Assembly: GCA_019247845.1 (NCBI GenBank)
Contig: JAFBAL010000031.1
Location: 16,155-80,154, forward strand
Source of the DNA: Alphaproteobacteria bacterium
GTDB taxonomy: Bacteria; Pseudomonadota; Alphaproteobacteria; Micropepsales; Micropepsaceae
DNA length: 64,000 nt
Reading direction: 5' to 3'
This document shows, piece after piece, positions 1 through 8,330 of this stretch (its first letter is position 1; each line of letters begins with the position of its first letter). The notes below the pieces were generated by a model. That model saw only the letters and a list, made by a program, of their open reading frames with translations, made no database searches and had not been told where the DNA came from. A program made the translations under genes and the position numbers.

Positions 1-103
1 AGCGCGTGCCCGCGCCTTGCTTCGGCGCCGCTTTTACGTCAGTCATGCCGACACAATTAGGCCCCCCATGCGTTGAGGGCAAGGGCGAAAGGACACAAAA
101 CCC

Positions 104-1006
104 ATGGCAGACATTATTCCCTTCGACCGTCGCGACGGCTCGCTCTGGTTCGACGGCAAGCTGGTGCCGTGGCGGGACGCCCAGATCCACCTGCTCACCC
201 ACGGCCTGCATTACGCGTCCAGCGTGTTCGAGGGCGAGCGTCTCTATTCCGGGCGCATCTACCGGCTGGAAGAGCACACCGCGCGCCTGTTCGAAAGCGC
301 GCGCATCCTGGGCATGGAAATTCCGTATACGGAAGACGAGATCAACAAGGCGACGCTCGCGGCGGTCGGCGCCCAGGACTTCACCGACGCCTATATCCGG
401 CCCGTGGTGTGGCGCGGCTCCGAGCAGATGTCGGTCGCGGCGCCGAACGCCACGATCCATGTCGCCATAGCGGTGTGGCAGTGGCCGTCCTATTTCGACG
501 TCCAGCAGAAGCTCAAGGGCATCCGGCTGGAGCTGTCGCGCTGGAAGCGCCCCGCGCCCGACACCGCGCCGACCAAGGCCAAGGCCGCTGGGCTCTACAT
601 GATCTGCACCATGTCCAAGCACGAGGCCGAGGCCCGCGGCTACAACGACGCGATGATGCTCGACTATCGCGGCTATGTCGCCGAGGCGACGGGTGCCAAC
701 ATCTTCTTCGCCAAGGACGGCGAGCTGCACACCCCGATCGCCGACTGCTTCCTGAACGGCATCACGCGCCAGTCGGTGATCGCGCTCGCGCGCGCGCGCC
801 AGATCAAGGTGCATGAGCGCCACATCGAGCTCGAGGAGCTCGCGGGCTTCGACGAATGCTTCCTTACCGGCTCCGCGGCCGAGGTCACGCCGGTCTCCGA
901 GATCGCGCAGTACAAGTTCAGGCCGGCCGCGCTGTGCGAGCTGATGATGAAGGCCTATGACGAGGACGTGCACGCGCCGAAGAGCTCGGTGAAGCTGGCG
1001 GGGTAG
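104..1006 (+). CDS. ilvE: branched-chain amino acid aminotransferase (fold-type IV PLP enzyme)
   Basis: Probable cytosolic PLP aminotransferase of valine, leucine and isoleucine metabolism, swapping amino groups between branched-chain amino acids and 2-oxoglutarate. The 300-residue length is typical. The signature KAAG, with Lys160 as the expected Schiff-base lysine, is followed by a GYVAEATGANIF-type segment (residues 190-201) whose Glu194 should contact the PLP ring nitrogen. The N-terminal FDGKLVPWRDAQIHLLTHGL block is also characteristic. An AAAGGA element lies upstream of the ATG. The gene stands alone. Related class IV enzymes (D-amino acid transaminase, aminodeoxychorismate lyase) are less likely given the KAAG and GYVAE motifs. 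Confidence 0.93.
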   Translation: MADIIPFDRRDGSLWFDGKLVPWRDAQIHLLTHGLHYASSVFEGERLYSGRIYRLEEHTARLFESARILGMEIPYTEDEINKATLAAVGAQDFTDAYIRPVVWRGSEQMSVAAPNATIHVAIAVWQWPSYFDVQQKLKGIRLELSRWKRPAPDTAPTKAKAAGLYMICTMSKHEAEARGYNDAMMLDYRGYVAEATGANIFFAKDGELHTPIADCFLNGITRQSVIALARARQIKVHERHIELEELAGFDECFLTGSAAEVTPVSEIAQYKFRPAALCELMMKAYDEDVHAPKSSVKLAG

Positions 1007-1096
1007 GGGCTCGCGTCCGTGTGCTCGCCGCCGTTGGTGGCGTGTATTGGTTTAGGGTTCTATTTTTAGTATAGTAGCGACCACCTCGGGGGCGAG

Positions 1097-1591
1097 ATGG
1101 CGCTTATCGTATGTCCTGAATGTCGTAAGAAAGTCAGCGACACAGCAGCTGCTTGTCCGGGTTGCGGCTACAGTCTCACCCCCGAGAAGGTCGCTGAGAT
1201 TCGGGCGCGCAACCAGCAATCGCTCAAAGGCTGCGGGATCGGGTGCCTCGTTGTCCTAGGCTTCGTGCTTCTTGTCGCGATGTGCAGTGGCAGTTCTTCG
1301 AACAATCCCTCGACAAGCACCTCTATCCCGGACAAGCCTCACGAGATCGTCGAGAACAGCGAATGGGACGGTTCTGTCTTTCAGGTAAAGGAGTGGCTTA
1401 ACGAGAACCTGAAGGATCCGGATTCGCTCGAATTCATCAATTGGTCGCCTGTGCAGAAGACCAAGACTGGCTATATGGTGCGTGCAAAATACAGAGCCAA
1501 AAACTCGTTTGGTGGTTACGTGATCGAGAACAAAATATTTATCTTGGACTCTTCGGGCCATGTCGTCAGTGCGATGGACTATCCGGAGTAG
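1097..1591 (+). CDS. zinc-ribbon membrane protein of unknown function
   Basis: Function not recognised. The N-terminus is a zinc ribbon with two Cys pairs (CPEC at residues 7-10 and CPGC at about 21-24), as in bacterial zinc_ribbon_2 proteins. A single hydrophobic segment follows (about residues 48-62), then a Ser/Asn-rich linker and a folded C-terminal domain of about 85 residues. The likely topology is ribbon inside, C-terminal domain outside. Base composition is visibly lower in GC than the flanking genes, especially 1440-1590, which suggests recent acquisition. It ends at the same position as moaE on the other strand. Start ATG is preceded by a G-rich element. Confidence 0.75.
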   Translation: MALIVCPECRKKVSDTAAACPGCGYSLTPEKVAEIRARNQQSLKGCGIGCLVVLGFVLLVAMCSGSSSNNPSTSTSIPDKPHEIVENSEWDGSVFQVKEWLNENLKDPDSLEFINWSPVQKTKTGYMVRAKYRAKNSFGGYVIENKIFILDSSGHVVSAMDYPE

Positions 1592-2044
1592 CTAACGGCC
1601 CCACCGCTGCGCCGCTGCATCGTCGCTTTCCTTGGCCTCGACCCAGCGGTTGCCGTCGCCGCGCTCCTCCAGCTTCCAGAACGGCGCGCGGATTTTCAGG
1701 TAGTCGATCAGGAACTCGCAGGCCTCGAACGCCGCGCGGCGGTGGCGCGACGCGGTGCCGACGAAGACGATGCGCGCGCCGGGCTCGAGCCGTCCCACAC
1801 GATGGACGATGCGAAGCGCCAGGAGCGGCCAGCGCGCCTGCGCTTCCTCGGCGTGGCGCGCGATCTCGCGCGCCGTCATCGCGGGATAATGCTCGAGGGC
1901 GAGCGCGACCAGACCCGGCTCGGCGCGGACATGGCCGGTGAAGCTCGCCACCGCGCCGGCGCTGCCCAGCGCGGCAAGCTCCGCGGCAGGGTCGAAGTCT
2001 TCGGGCCCGATGCGGATCGCGGCGCGGGACATCGCGGCGCTCAT
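1592..2044 (-). CDS. moaE: molybdopterin synthase catalytic subunit MoaE
   Basis: Large subunit of molybdopterin synthase, which with thiocarboxylated MoaD converts cyclic pyranopterin monophosphate to molybdopterin in the cytosol. The 150-residue length fits the family. The segment with Lys117 and Lys124 (LKIRAPFWK) matches the conserved active-site lysines, and SFTGHVR and the IVHRVGRLEPG stretch are typical. The ATG overlaps the moaD stop by 4 nt (ATGA), so the two are translationally coupled. It is the last gene of the minus-strand uvrC-plc-pgsA-moaD-moaE run. An internal Met at residue 5 is an alternative start. Confidence 0.93.
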   Translation of the reverse strand: MSAAMSRAAIRIGPEDFDPAAELAALGSAGAVASFTGHVRAEPGLVALALEHYPAMTAREIARHAEEAQARWPLLALRIVHRVGRLEPGARIVFVGTASRHRRAAFEACEFLIDYLKIRAPFWKLEERGDGNRWVEAKESDDAAAQRWGR

Positions 2045-2298
2045 CCGCCCGTCACCGGCGGGAAGAACGCGATCTCGTCGTCGGCTGCGATCGCGGCGTC
2101 GAAGGGCACGTGCTCCTGGTTCACCGCGGCGCGCAATCGCGCGAGATCGGCGAAGGCTTCGGCATAGCCGCCGCCGCGCGCCCGCAGATGCTCGGCCAGC
2201 GCGCGCACGGTGGCCGCGTCCGCCTCGACCGTCTCGCCGCTGGTGCCGGTCTTCTGCCGCACCCAGGCGAAATAGAGCACGTTCACGGCGCGTCCCAT
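2041..2298 (-). CDS. moaD: molybdopterin synthase sulfur-carrier subunit MoaD
   Basis: Ubiquitin-like sulfur carrier of molybdopterin synthase. The 85-residue protein ends in the diagnostic Gly-Gly (VTGG), the C-terminus that is adenylated and thiocarboxylated before sulfur transfer. The FFPPVTGG ending and VLYFAWVRQKTG beginning are typical of alphaproteobacterial MoaD. Its start lies 16 nt inside the 3' end of pgsA and its stop overlaps the moaE start, so expression is coupled to both neighbours. Confidence 0.93.
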   Translation of the reverse strand: MGRAVNVLYFAWVRQKTGTSGETVEADAATVRALAEHLRARGGGYAEAFADLARLRAAVNQEHVPFDAAIAADDEIAFFPPVTGG

Positions 2299-2894
2299 CG
2301 GTGGAGATGCCTCAAGCCCGCGCGGAAATAGACATAGCCGGTATAGACGGTCAGCGCCGCGGCGACCCAGAGCAGCCCATAGGCGAAGGCGGTGTAGGAG
2401 ACCGCGCCGACGCCGGGCAGGAACTTGTCGGCCAGGGGGGTCAGGATCATCGCGCCGATCGCCACCATCTGGATCGCGGTCTTGAACTTGGCGACGGCGG
2501 TGACCGGCACGCTGACCTTGGCGCCGGCCAGGAACTCGCGCAGGCCCGACACCAATATCTCGCGCGTCAGGATGATCAGCGCCGGCACCAGCCGCAACAG
2601 GCTCACCACCCCCATGGTCAGATTGAACTGGCGGATCGAGCCCTCGGCGACCAGCATCATCAGCGCCACCGCGACCAGGACCTTGTCGGCGATGGGATCG
2701 AGCATGCGCCCGAAGGCCGAGCCCGCGTTGAGCTTGCGCGCCGCCAGCCCGTCCAGCGCGTCGCTCGCGCCGGCGATGGCGAAGACGACGAACGCGATCA
2801 GCCGCGCGGTATCGCCCGGCAGCACGAAGGCCAGCGCGAAGACCGGCACGAGCAGGATACGCGAGACGGTGAGGATGTTGGGCAGAGCGAGCAT
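2283..2894 (-). CDS. pgsA: CDP-diacylglycerol--glycerol-3-phosphate 3-phosphatidyltransferase
   Basis: Integral membrane enzyme making phosphatidylglycerophosphate from CDP-diacylglycerol and glycerol-3-phosphate, the committed step to phosphatidylglycerol. The CDP-alcohol phosphotransferase motif DG-x2-AR-x8-G-x3-D-x3-D is complete (Asp48, Gly49, Arg53, Gly62, Asp66, Asp70). The 203-residue protein has several membrane segments and begins MLALPNILT, the usual family start. An open frame continues 186 nt upstream into the phospholipase gene, but that extension is Arg-rich and not family-like, so the ATG at 2894 is chosen. The gene begins 5 nt after the phospholipase C stop and overlaps moaD. 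Confidence 0.93.
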   Translation of the reverse strand: MLALPNILTVSRILLVPVFALAFVLPGDTARLIAFVVFAIAGASDALDGLAARKLNAGSAFGRMLDPIADKVLVAVALMMLVAEGSIRQFNLTMGVVSLLRLVPALIILTREILVSGLREFLAGAKVSVPVTAVAKFKTAIQMVAIGAMILTPLADKFLPGVGAVSYTAFAYGLLWVAAALTVYTGYVYFRAGLRHLHRWDAP

Positions 2895-2899
2895 CGGCG

Positions 2900-4873
2900 C
2901 TAGCTTAGCACTCCAAGCAAGGGGTCGCTCAAGGACGGCTTTCCGTCTTCGACGTGGCCGGCGAATCGCTGCAGATGCGCGCCGCACGCCACGCTCATGT
3001 CGTACCAATTGGCAGTTGCCGCGAGATGCAGCGGCATCGGCACCTGCCTGGTCTCGCCGGGCAAGACGACGTCGCGCCACATGTCGTCGTAGCCGTTGCG
3101 CACCGTCGCGGGCTCGCTGCCGTTGTTGCGCACGGTCAGGGCGGCCGTCTGGAAGCCCGCTTCGATGGTCCCGCTGCCGTCGCCCTTGAAACGCCGCAAA
3201 AAGCCGTTCGGACCCAGCACGCTGAAATCATAGGCGCCGTTGCGCGGCAGGGTATAGCCGAGCGTCCTGCCCGCCTCGACGGTGAAGAACCACGGCCCCG
3301 CCCCGTCCGTCGCGACGCGGAAAGCCGCACCGGCGCTGCCGCGATTGACGAAGTCGAGCGCGAAGCCGCCGGGCACGGCCTTGCCGCCGACCTCGATATC
3401 ATAGGGCAAGGGCCGCGCCGGCCTCCGACCCCTCTCCTGGCGCGGCAGATCTTCGCGGCTGTAGTGCGGCGGGTCCAGCTTGCACTGGCGGTCGGCCTTC
3501 CTCATCGGATCGCCGGCGGGGGGAATGGCGGGCGGCGCGGCCTGCGTGAAGTCGAACACCGAGGTCAGGTCGCCCGCCAGCGCGCGCCGCCACGGCGAGA
3601 TGTTCGGCGCGGCGACGCCGAAGCGCATCTCCAGAAAGCGCAAGACCGAAGTGTGGTCGAACAGCTCCGAATTGACGAAGCCGCCGACCGTCCAGGGCGA
3701 GACGACCATCGCAGGGACCCGCGGGCCGAAGCCGAATGGGATGCCGCGATAGCTTTCGCCGGTCATGGCGACGGTCGAGGCGCCCAGGTCGGGGGTGAGC
3801 GGCGGGTTGGGCGGCGGCATGTGGTCGAAGAAGCCGTCGTTCTCGTCATAGTTCAGGATGAACGCCGTCTTGGCCCACACGCTCGGATTCGCGGTCAGCG
3901 CGTCGAGCAGCCGGAAGGTCAGCGACTCGCCATAACCGGGCGTGGCGCTCGGATGCTCGCACATGATGGTGGGCGCCACGATCCACGACACCTGCGGCAG
4001 GCGGTCCGTCGCCACGTCCTGCGCGAAGGCCTTGACCAGATGCTCGCCGCGCGAGGTCTTGGCGTTGTCCTTGTTCGAGCCTTCGACCCAGGCGCGCGCG
4101 CGCTCCATCAGGTGCCTGCGGCCGTGGCCGCGGAAGGCCTTGAAATAGGCAAGCCCGTTGTCGCCGTAGTTGTCGTATTCCTGATAGACGCGCCAGCTCA
4201 CATGCGCTTTCTGCAAGGCCTCGGCACAGGTCCTCCATTCGAAGGCGTCGAAGGCCTTGGTGTCGTTGCGCAGGTCGGCGGTCTCGTTCGTCTCGTCGGG
4301 ATTGGCGACGGCCCATCGGTCGTGATCGACGGTGAGGCCCGACGTGCCGCTCCACAGGTGCAGCCGGTTCGGCGTCGTCGGTCCCCAGACCGAGCAGTGA
4401 TAGGCGTCGCAGATCGTGAACGCGTCGGCCAGCGCGTGATAGAAGGGCAGATCGGCGCGGGTGAAATAGCCCATCGTCAGCCTGGTCTTGGTGTCGATCC
4501 AGGCGTCGTGGTTCTTCCACAGCTCGTGGCTGCCTTTCCAGGAATGGTCGAGGCTCGCCATGCATTGCGCCGCGGTCTGCGACGTGTCGAGGTGGAAGGG
4601 CGTGAAGGTCTCGCCCGACTTGCTCAGTTGCATCCACACGGGATTTCCGCCGGGGAGCGCGATCGCGCGCGGATCGGAAAAGCCACGCACGCCCTTCAAT
4701 GTCCCGAAATAGTGATCGAAGGAGCGGTTCTCCTGCATGAAGATCACGACGTGCTCGACGTCCTGGATCGTGCCGGTACGTGCTTTGGCGGGCGCGGCCA
4801 GAACGCTGCGCAGGTTCGGCGGCAGAAGCGCCGCGGCGGCGCCCAGCTTCAGGAAGGTGCGGCGATCGGTCAT
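2900..4873 (-). CDS. Tat-exported phosphocholine-type phospholipase C
   Basis: Predicted periplasmic or extracellular phospholipase C of the PlcN/PlcH (phosphoesterase) family, hydrolysing phospholipid head groups. The N-terminus has a twin-arginine signal (DRRTFLKLG, residues 3-11) followed by an Ala/Leu-rich stretch. The catalytic-domain signature ENRSFDHYFG follows at about residue 48, with the family's EHPSATPGYGE and NYDENDGFFDHMPPP blocks downstream. The C-terminal ~200 residues carry the two small beta domains typical of the family. The 657-residue length is normal. It sits between uvrC and pgsA, which are usually neighbours in alphaproteobacteria, and is followed 5 nt later by pgsA. 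Substrate preference cannot be read from sequence. Confidence 0.92.
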   Translation of the reverse strand: MTDRRTFLKLGAAAALLPPNLRSVLAAPAKARTGTIQDVEHVVIFMQENRSFDHYFGTLKGVRGFSDPRAIALPGGNPVWMQLSKSGETFTPFHLDTSQTAAQCMASLDHSWKGSHELWKNHDAWIDTKTRLTMGYFTRADLPFYHALADAFTICDAYHCSVWGPTTPNRLHLWSGTSGLTVDHDRWAVANPDETNETADLRNDTKAFDAFEWRTCAEALQKAHVSWRVYQEYDNYGDNGLAYFKAFRGHGRRHLMERARAWVEGSNKDNAKTSRGEHLVKAFAQDVATDRLPQVSWIVAPTIMCEHPSATPGYGESLTFRLLDALTANPSVWAKTAFILNYDENDGFFDHMPPPNPPLTPDLGASTVAMTGESYRGIPFGFGPRVPAMVVSPWTVGGFVNSELFDHTSVLRFLEMRFGVAAPNISPWRRALAGDLTSVFDFTQAAPPAIPPAGDPMRKADRQCKLDPPHYSREDLPRQERGRRPARPLPYDIEVGGKAVPGGFALDFVNRGSAGAAFRVATDGAGPWFFTVEAGRTLGYTLPRNGAYDFSVLGPNGFLRRFKGDGSGTIEAGFQTAALTVRNNGSEPATVRNGYDDMWRDVVLPGETRQVPMPLHLAATANWYDMSVACGAHLQRFAGHVEDGKPSLSDPLLGVLS

Positions 4874-4887
4874 GACGGCGTCCTTGT

Positions 4888-4974
4888 CCTCCCCCGTTTA
4901 CGGGGAGGTGGCGCGAAGCGCCGGAGGGGCCCCCTCCGCCTCGCTACGCTCGGCACCTCCCCCGCTCCGCAGGA
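4888..4974. repeat. GC-rich palindromic repeat element between phospholipase C and uvrC
   Basis: Cluster of inverted repeats: CCTCCCC/GGGGAGG around CGTTTAC (4888-4908), then GGCGC-GAA-GCGCC, then the palindrome-like GGAGGGGCCCCCTCC. It fills most of the 107-nt gap. The layout resembles extragenic palindromic repeats common in alphaproteobacterial intergenic regions. On the transcribed minus strand it could form stem-loops between uvrC and plc. Confidence 0.75.
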
Positions 4975-4980
4975 TAAGTA

Positions 4981-6870
4981 TCATCCCCCCGGATGAAAGA
5001 AGTCGAAGATCTTTTTCGCCAAAGTCTCGCTCACGCCGCCGACCGATGCGAGGTCGGCGACGCTGGCGCCCGAAACCGCCTTGGCCGAGCCGAAATGCTG
5101 CAGCAGCGCGCGCTTGCGCCCCGAGCCTACGCCCGCGATCTCGTCCAGCGGATTGGCGCCGATGGCCTTGGAGCGCTTCTTCCTGTGCGTGCCGATGGCG
5201 AAGCGGTGCGCCTCGTCGCGCAGGCGCTGCAGGTAATAGAGCACCGGGCTCTTGGGATCGAGACGGAAGGGTTCGCGGCCGGGAATGTAGAAATGCTCGC
5301 GCCCCGCGTCGCGGTCGGGGCCCTTGGAGATGCCGACCAGCGCCACGTCCTCGACACCCAAATCCGCGAAGACCTGGCAGGCGATGGAGAGCTGTCCCGG
5401 CCCGCCGTCGATCAGCGCCAGGTCCGGCCATTTGGTCTTGGGATCGCCTTCCTCTTTCACCAGGCGGGCGAAGCGGCGCGTCAGCACCTCGCGCATCATC
5501 CCATAGTCGTCGCCGGGGGCGAGCTCGGCGGACTTGATGTTGAACTTGCGGTACTCGCCCTTCTCGAAGCCGTCGGGGCCGGCGACGATCATGCCGCCCA
5601 CCGCTTGCGCGCCCTGGATGTGCGAGTTGTCGTAGACCTCGATGCGCCTGGGCGGCGCGTCGAGCCCCAGCACCTCGGCCACGCCTTCGAGCAGCGCGCG
5701 CTGCGCGGTGTTCTCGGCGATGCGCCGGCCGAGCTGCTCGCGCGCGTTCGTCACCGCCATCTCCACGATCTCGCGCTTCTCGCCGCGCTGGGGCTTCGAG
5801 ATCTCGACCTTGTGGCCCGCGCGCATGGCGAGCGCCTCGGCGATCAGGGCGCATTCGGGAATGTCCTCGGAGACCAGGATCAGCTTCGGCGCCGCGCGCT
5901 CGTCATAGAACTGGCCGATGAAGGCTTCGAGAACCTCCGCCGTCGAGAGCTCGCGCGGCGAGCGCGGGAAGTAGGGCTTGTTGCCCCAGTTCTGGCCGGC
6001 GCGGAAGAAGAACACCTGGATGCAGGTCTCGCCGCCTTCCGAATGCGCGGCGAAGACATCGGCCTCGGCGAAGGTCGACGGGTTGACGCCCTGGCTGGAC
6101 TGGATCTGGTTCATCGCGCGCACGCGGTCGCGCAATCGCGCCGCGCGCTCGAAATCCAGCGCCTCGGACGCCTGGTTCATCTCGGCGAGAAGCTCGTCCT
6201 GCACCACGCGGCTCTTGCCGTCGAGGAACAGCTCGGCCTCGCGCACCAGCTCGGCGTAGCCGGAGCTGTCGACTCGGGCGACGCAGGGCGCGCTGCAGCG
6301 CTTGATCTGGAACAGGAGGCACGGCCGCGTGCGCGCGTCGAACACCGAATCCGAGCACGAGCGCAGCAGGAAGGCGCGCTGCAGGGTGTTGAGCGTGCGT
6401 CCCACCGCCTGCGCGCTGGCGAAGGGACCGAAATAGACGCCTTTGGTCGTCTTGGCGCCGCGGTGCTTCAAGAGCTGCGGGAAGGGGTGGTCCTCGCGCA
6501 GCAGGATGTTGGGGAACGACTTGTCGTCGCGATAGGAGACGTTGTAGCGGGGCTTGAGCCGCTTGATCAGGTTGGATTCGAGCAGCAGCGCCTCGGTCTC
6601 GGACGCCGTGGTGACGAAGAGCATCTCGGCCGTGTCGGCGATCATGCGCGAGATGCGCTCGTTGTGGCCACCGGTCTTGGCATAGCTCGAGACGCGCTTC
6701 TTCAAGGACTTCGCCTTGCCGACATAGAGCACCTCGCCCTTGGCATCGAGCATGCGGTAGACGCCCGGCGCGTCGGCCAAGGTCTTCACATAGGCGGCGA
6801 TCCGCGCCACGCCTTTGAGGGGTGTTTCGGCCGGCGGCGCTTCGGTTTGCTGTGTTACGGTCTCGTCCAT
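4981..6870 (-). CDS. uvrC: excinuclease ABC subunit C
   Basis: Dual-incision nuclease of nucleotide excision repair; acts with UvrB on damaged DNA. Domains in order: GIY-YIG nuclease ([25 protein letters not shown] near the N-terminus), Cys-rich region, UVR motif that binds UvrB ([15 protein letters not shown]), RNase H-like second nuclease ([21 protein letters not shown]), and C-terminal helix-hairpin-helix pair ([17 protein letters not shown]). An upstream in-frame ATG at 6891 would add seven residues. The start at 6870 is preferred because ACTATATTG lies 5 nt upstream, exactly as at uvrB. Divergent from the persulfide dioxygenase gene. Confidence 0.95.
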   Translation of the reverse strand: MDETVTQQTEAPPAETPLKGVARIAAYVKTLADAPGVYRMLDAKGEVLYVGKAKSLKKRVSSYAKTGGHNERISRMIADTAEMLFVTTASETEALLLESNLIKRLKPRYNVSYRDDKSFPNILLREDHPFPQLLKHRGAKTTKGVYFGPFASAQAVGRTLNTLQRAFLLRSCSDSVFDARTRPCLLFQIKRCSAPCVARVDSSGYAELVREAELFLDGKSRVVQDELLAEMNQASEALDFERAARLRDRVRAMNQIQSSQGVNPSTFAEADVFAAHSEGGETCIQVFFFRAGQNWGNKPYFPRSPRELSTAEVLEAFIGQFYDERAAPKLILVSEDIPECALIAEALAMRAGHKVEISKPQRGEKREIVEMAVTNAREQLGRRIAENTAQRALLEGVAEVLGLDAPPRRIEVYDNSHIQGAQAVGGMIVAGPDGFEKGEYRKFNIKSAELAPGDDYGMMREVLTRRFARLVKEEGDPKTKWPDLALIDGGPGQLSIACQVFADLGVEDVALVGISKGPDRDAGREHFYIPGREPFRLDPKSPVLYYLQRLRDEAHRFAIGTHRKKRSKAIGANPLDEIAGVGSGRKRALLQHFGSAKAVSGASVADLASVGGVSETLAKKIFDFFHPGG

Positions 6871-6884
6871 CGTGTCAATATAGT
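6871..6884 (-). promoter_or_regulatory. uvrC promoter element ACTATATTG, probably leaderless start
   Basis: On the minus strand ACTATATTG (6884 to 6876) is followed by five bases and the uvrC ATG at 6870. TATATT is a plausible -10 box; initiation about seven bases downstream would fall on the ATG, and no Shine-Dalgarno is visible. The same 9-mer with the same spacing precedes uvrB. No convincing -35 box is seen. Confidence 0.5.
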
Positions 6885-6915
6885 AACCCATATCGCGCGT
6901 TCAGGGGGCAACAGC

Positions 6916-7977
6916 GTGCCGACGATCTTCCGCCAGATGTTCGACGCGGCGTCGTCGACCTATACCTATCTGATCGCCGACGGCGGCGAGGCGATCCTGA
7001 TCGATCCCGTCTTCGAGCAGGTGCGCCGCGACGGCGCCCTGATCGAGGAGCTGGGGCTCAGCCTGATCGCCACGCTCGAGACCCACGTCCATGCCGACCA
7101 CGTCACCGGCGCCTGGCTGCTCAAGCAGCGGCTGGGCAGCGAGATCATGGTCAGCCATGCGAGCGGCGCCGGGCGCGCCGACCGCACCCTTGGCCCCGGC
7201 GATCGCGTGGGTTTCGGCATGCGCTCCTTCGGCGTGCGGGCGACGCCTGGCCATACCAAGGGCTGCGTCACCTATGTGCTCGACGGCGCGGAGATGGCGT
7301 TCACCGGCGACTGTCTTCTGATCCGCGGCTGCGGCCGCACCGACTTCCAGGGCGGCGATGCGGGTGAGATGTACCGCTCGGTGCGCGAGCAGATATTCTC
7401 GCTGCCCGGCGAATGCATGCTCTATCCGGCGCACGACTATCGCGGGCTGACCGCGACCAGCGTGGAGGAAGAGCGGCGCTACAACCCGCGGCTCGGGTGG
7501 CAGTTGAGCGAAAACGATTTTGCGCTCACCATGAAGAACCTGCGCCTCGCGCATCCCAAGCAGATCGACGTGGCGGTGCCGGCGAACATGAATTGCGGTT
7601 ACACGGAAGGACCAACGATCATGGCCGATCCAGACTGGGCGCCGTTGACCTGCAACTTCGCGGGCATGTGGGAGATCGAGCCGGAATGGGTCGAGGCCAA
7701 CCTGCGCGGCGTGCAGATATTGGACGTGCGCGAGCCGGACGAGTTCTCCGGCCCCCTCGGCCATATCGCGGGCGCGGTGCTGATCCCCTTGGGCGAGCTG
7801 CCCGAGCGTCTCGACGAGCTCGACAAGGAGCGCCCCATCGTCGCGGTGTGCAAGGTCGGCGGGCGCTCGGCCCAGGCGGTGCATTTCCTCAAGAGCGCGG
7901 GCTTCGCGCGCCTCGCCAACCTGCCCGGCGGCATGATGCGCTGGCGCCAGGAAGGGCGCGAGATCGCGCGCGACTAG
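6916..7977 (+). CDS. persulfide dioxygenase-like metallo-beta-lactamase fused to rhodanese
   Basis: Predicted cytosolic sulfide-detoxification enzyme. The N-terminal two-thirds is an ETHE1-like metallo-beta-lactamase fold with the HVHADHVTG metal motif, TPGHTKGC and FTGDCLLIRGCGRTDFQGG, the last being characteristic of glutathione-persulfide dioxygenases. The C-terminal rhodanese domain has the active-site loop CKVGGRS (Cys312). The fusion would oxidise persulfide sulfur and transfer sulfane sulfur. The start is GTG at 6916, supported by a CAGGGGG element 8 nt upstream; the open frame upstream is antisense to uvrC. Its stop overlaps the folB stop by 3 nt (convergent). Confidence 0.9.
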   Translation: MPTIFRQMFDAASSTYTYLIADGGEAILIDPVFEQVRRDGALIEELGLSLIATLETHVHADHVTGAWLLKQRLGSEIMVSHASGAGRADRTLGPGDRVGFGMRSFGVRATPGHTKGCVTYVLDGAEMAFTGDCLLIRGCGRTDFQGGDAGEMYRSVREQIFSLPGECMLYPAHDYRGLTATSVEEERRYNPRLGWQLSENDFALTMKNLRLAHPKQIDVAVPANMNCGYTEGPTIMADPDWAPLTCNFAGMWEIEPEWVEANLRGVQILDVREPDEFSGPLGHIAGAVLIPLGELPERLDELDKERPIVAVCKVGGRSAQAVHFLKSAGFARLANLPGGMMRWRQEGREIARD

Positions 7978-8330
7978 CGCGCCCGCTCGATCTCGACGCC
8001 GGCCGCTTCGGCGTCGGGGATCGCCTGAGGCTTCTCGACGCGCACGCGCACCGATATGACGCGCGCGTCCTCCAGGCAGAGCGCCGCGATGCGCTCGGCC
8101 AGGGTCTCCACGAGGTTGACGTGGCCGCTTTTCGTCATGGCGCGGACGCGGTCGACCAGCGCGCAATAGTCGACGACGGTCGAGAGGTCGTGGTCGTCGG
8201 CCGGCGTGTCCTCCACCGCGAGGTCGAGGTTGATGCGCACCGGCTGGGTGCGGCCCTTCTCGCGGCGATAGACGCCGATCTCGCAGAGGAACTCGAGGTC
8301 GGTGACCAGGATGTGGCGGAGCTTGGTCAT
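7974..8330 (-). CDS. folB: dihydroneopterin aldolase
   Basis: Folate pathway enzyme cleaving 7,8-dihydroneopterin to 6-hydroxymethyl-dihydropterin and glycolaldehyde. The 118-residue length is typical. Family features include the N-terminal HILVTDLEFLCEIGVYRREKG, the VVDYCALVDRV block and the LVETLAERIAALCL helix with the conserved Glu. The ATG overlaps the stop of the upstream SDR gene by 4 nt. It is the third gene of trpS-SDR-folB on the minus strand, and the reductase next to it probably acts on pterins too. Confidence 0.93.
   Translation of the reverse strand: MTKLRHILVTDLEFLCEIGVYRREKGRTQPVRINLDLAVEDTPADDHDLSTVVDYCALVDRVRAMTKSGHVNLVETLAERIAALCLEDARVISVRVRVEKPQAIPDAEAAGVEIERAR

Noticed and set aside
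5..103. Possible promoter upstream of ilvE
   Set aside because: No convincing -35/-10 pair could be identified in the short upstream sequence.
2954..4996. 680-codon plus-strand open frame
   Set aside because: Antisense of the phospholipase C gene, with composition typical of GC-rich shadows.
4993..6915. Very long plus-strand open frame upstream of the persulfide dioxygenase
   Set aside because: It is antisense to uvrC and rich in Arg/Ala/Leu/His of no recognisable family; the real gene begins at GTG 6916.
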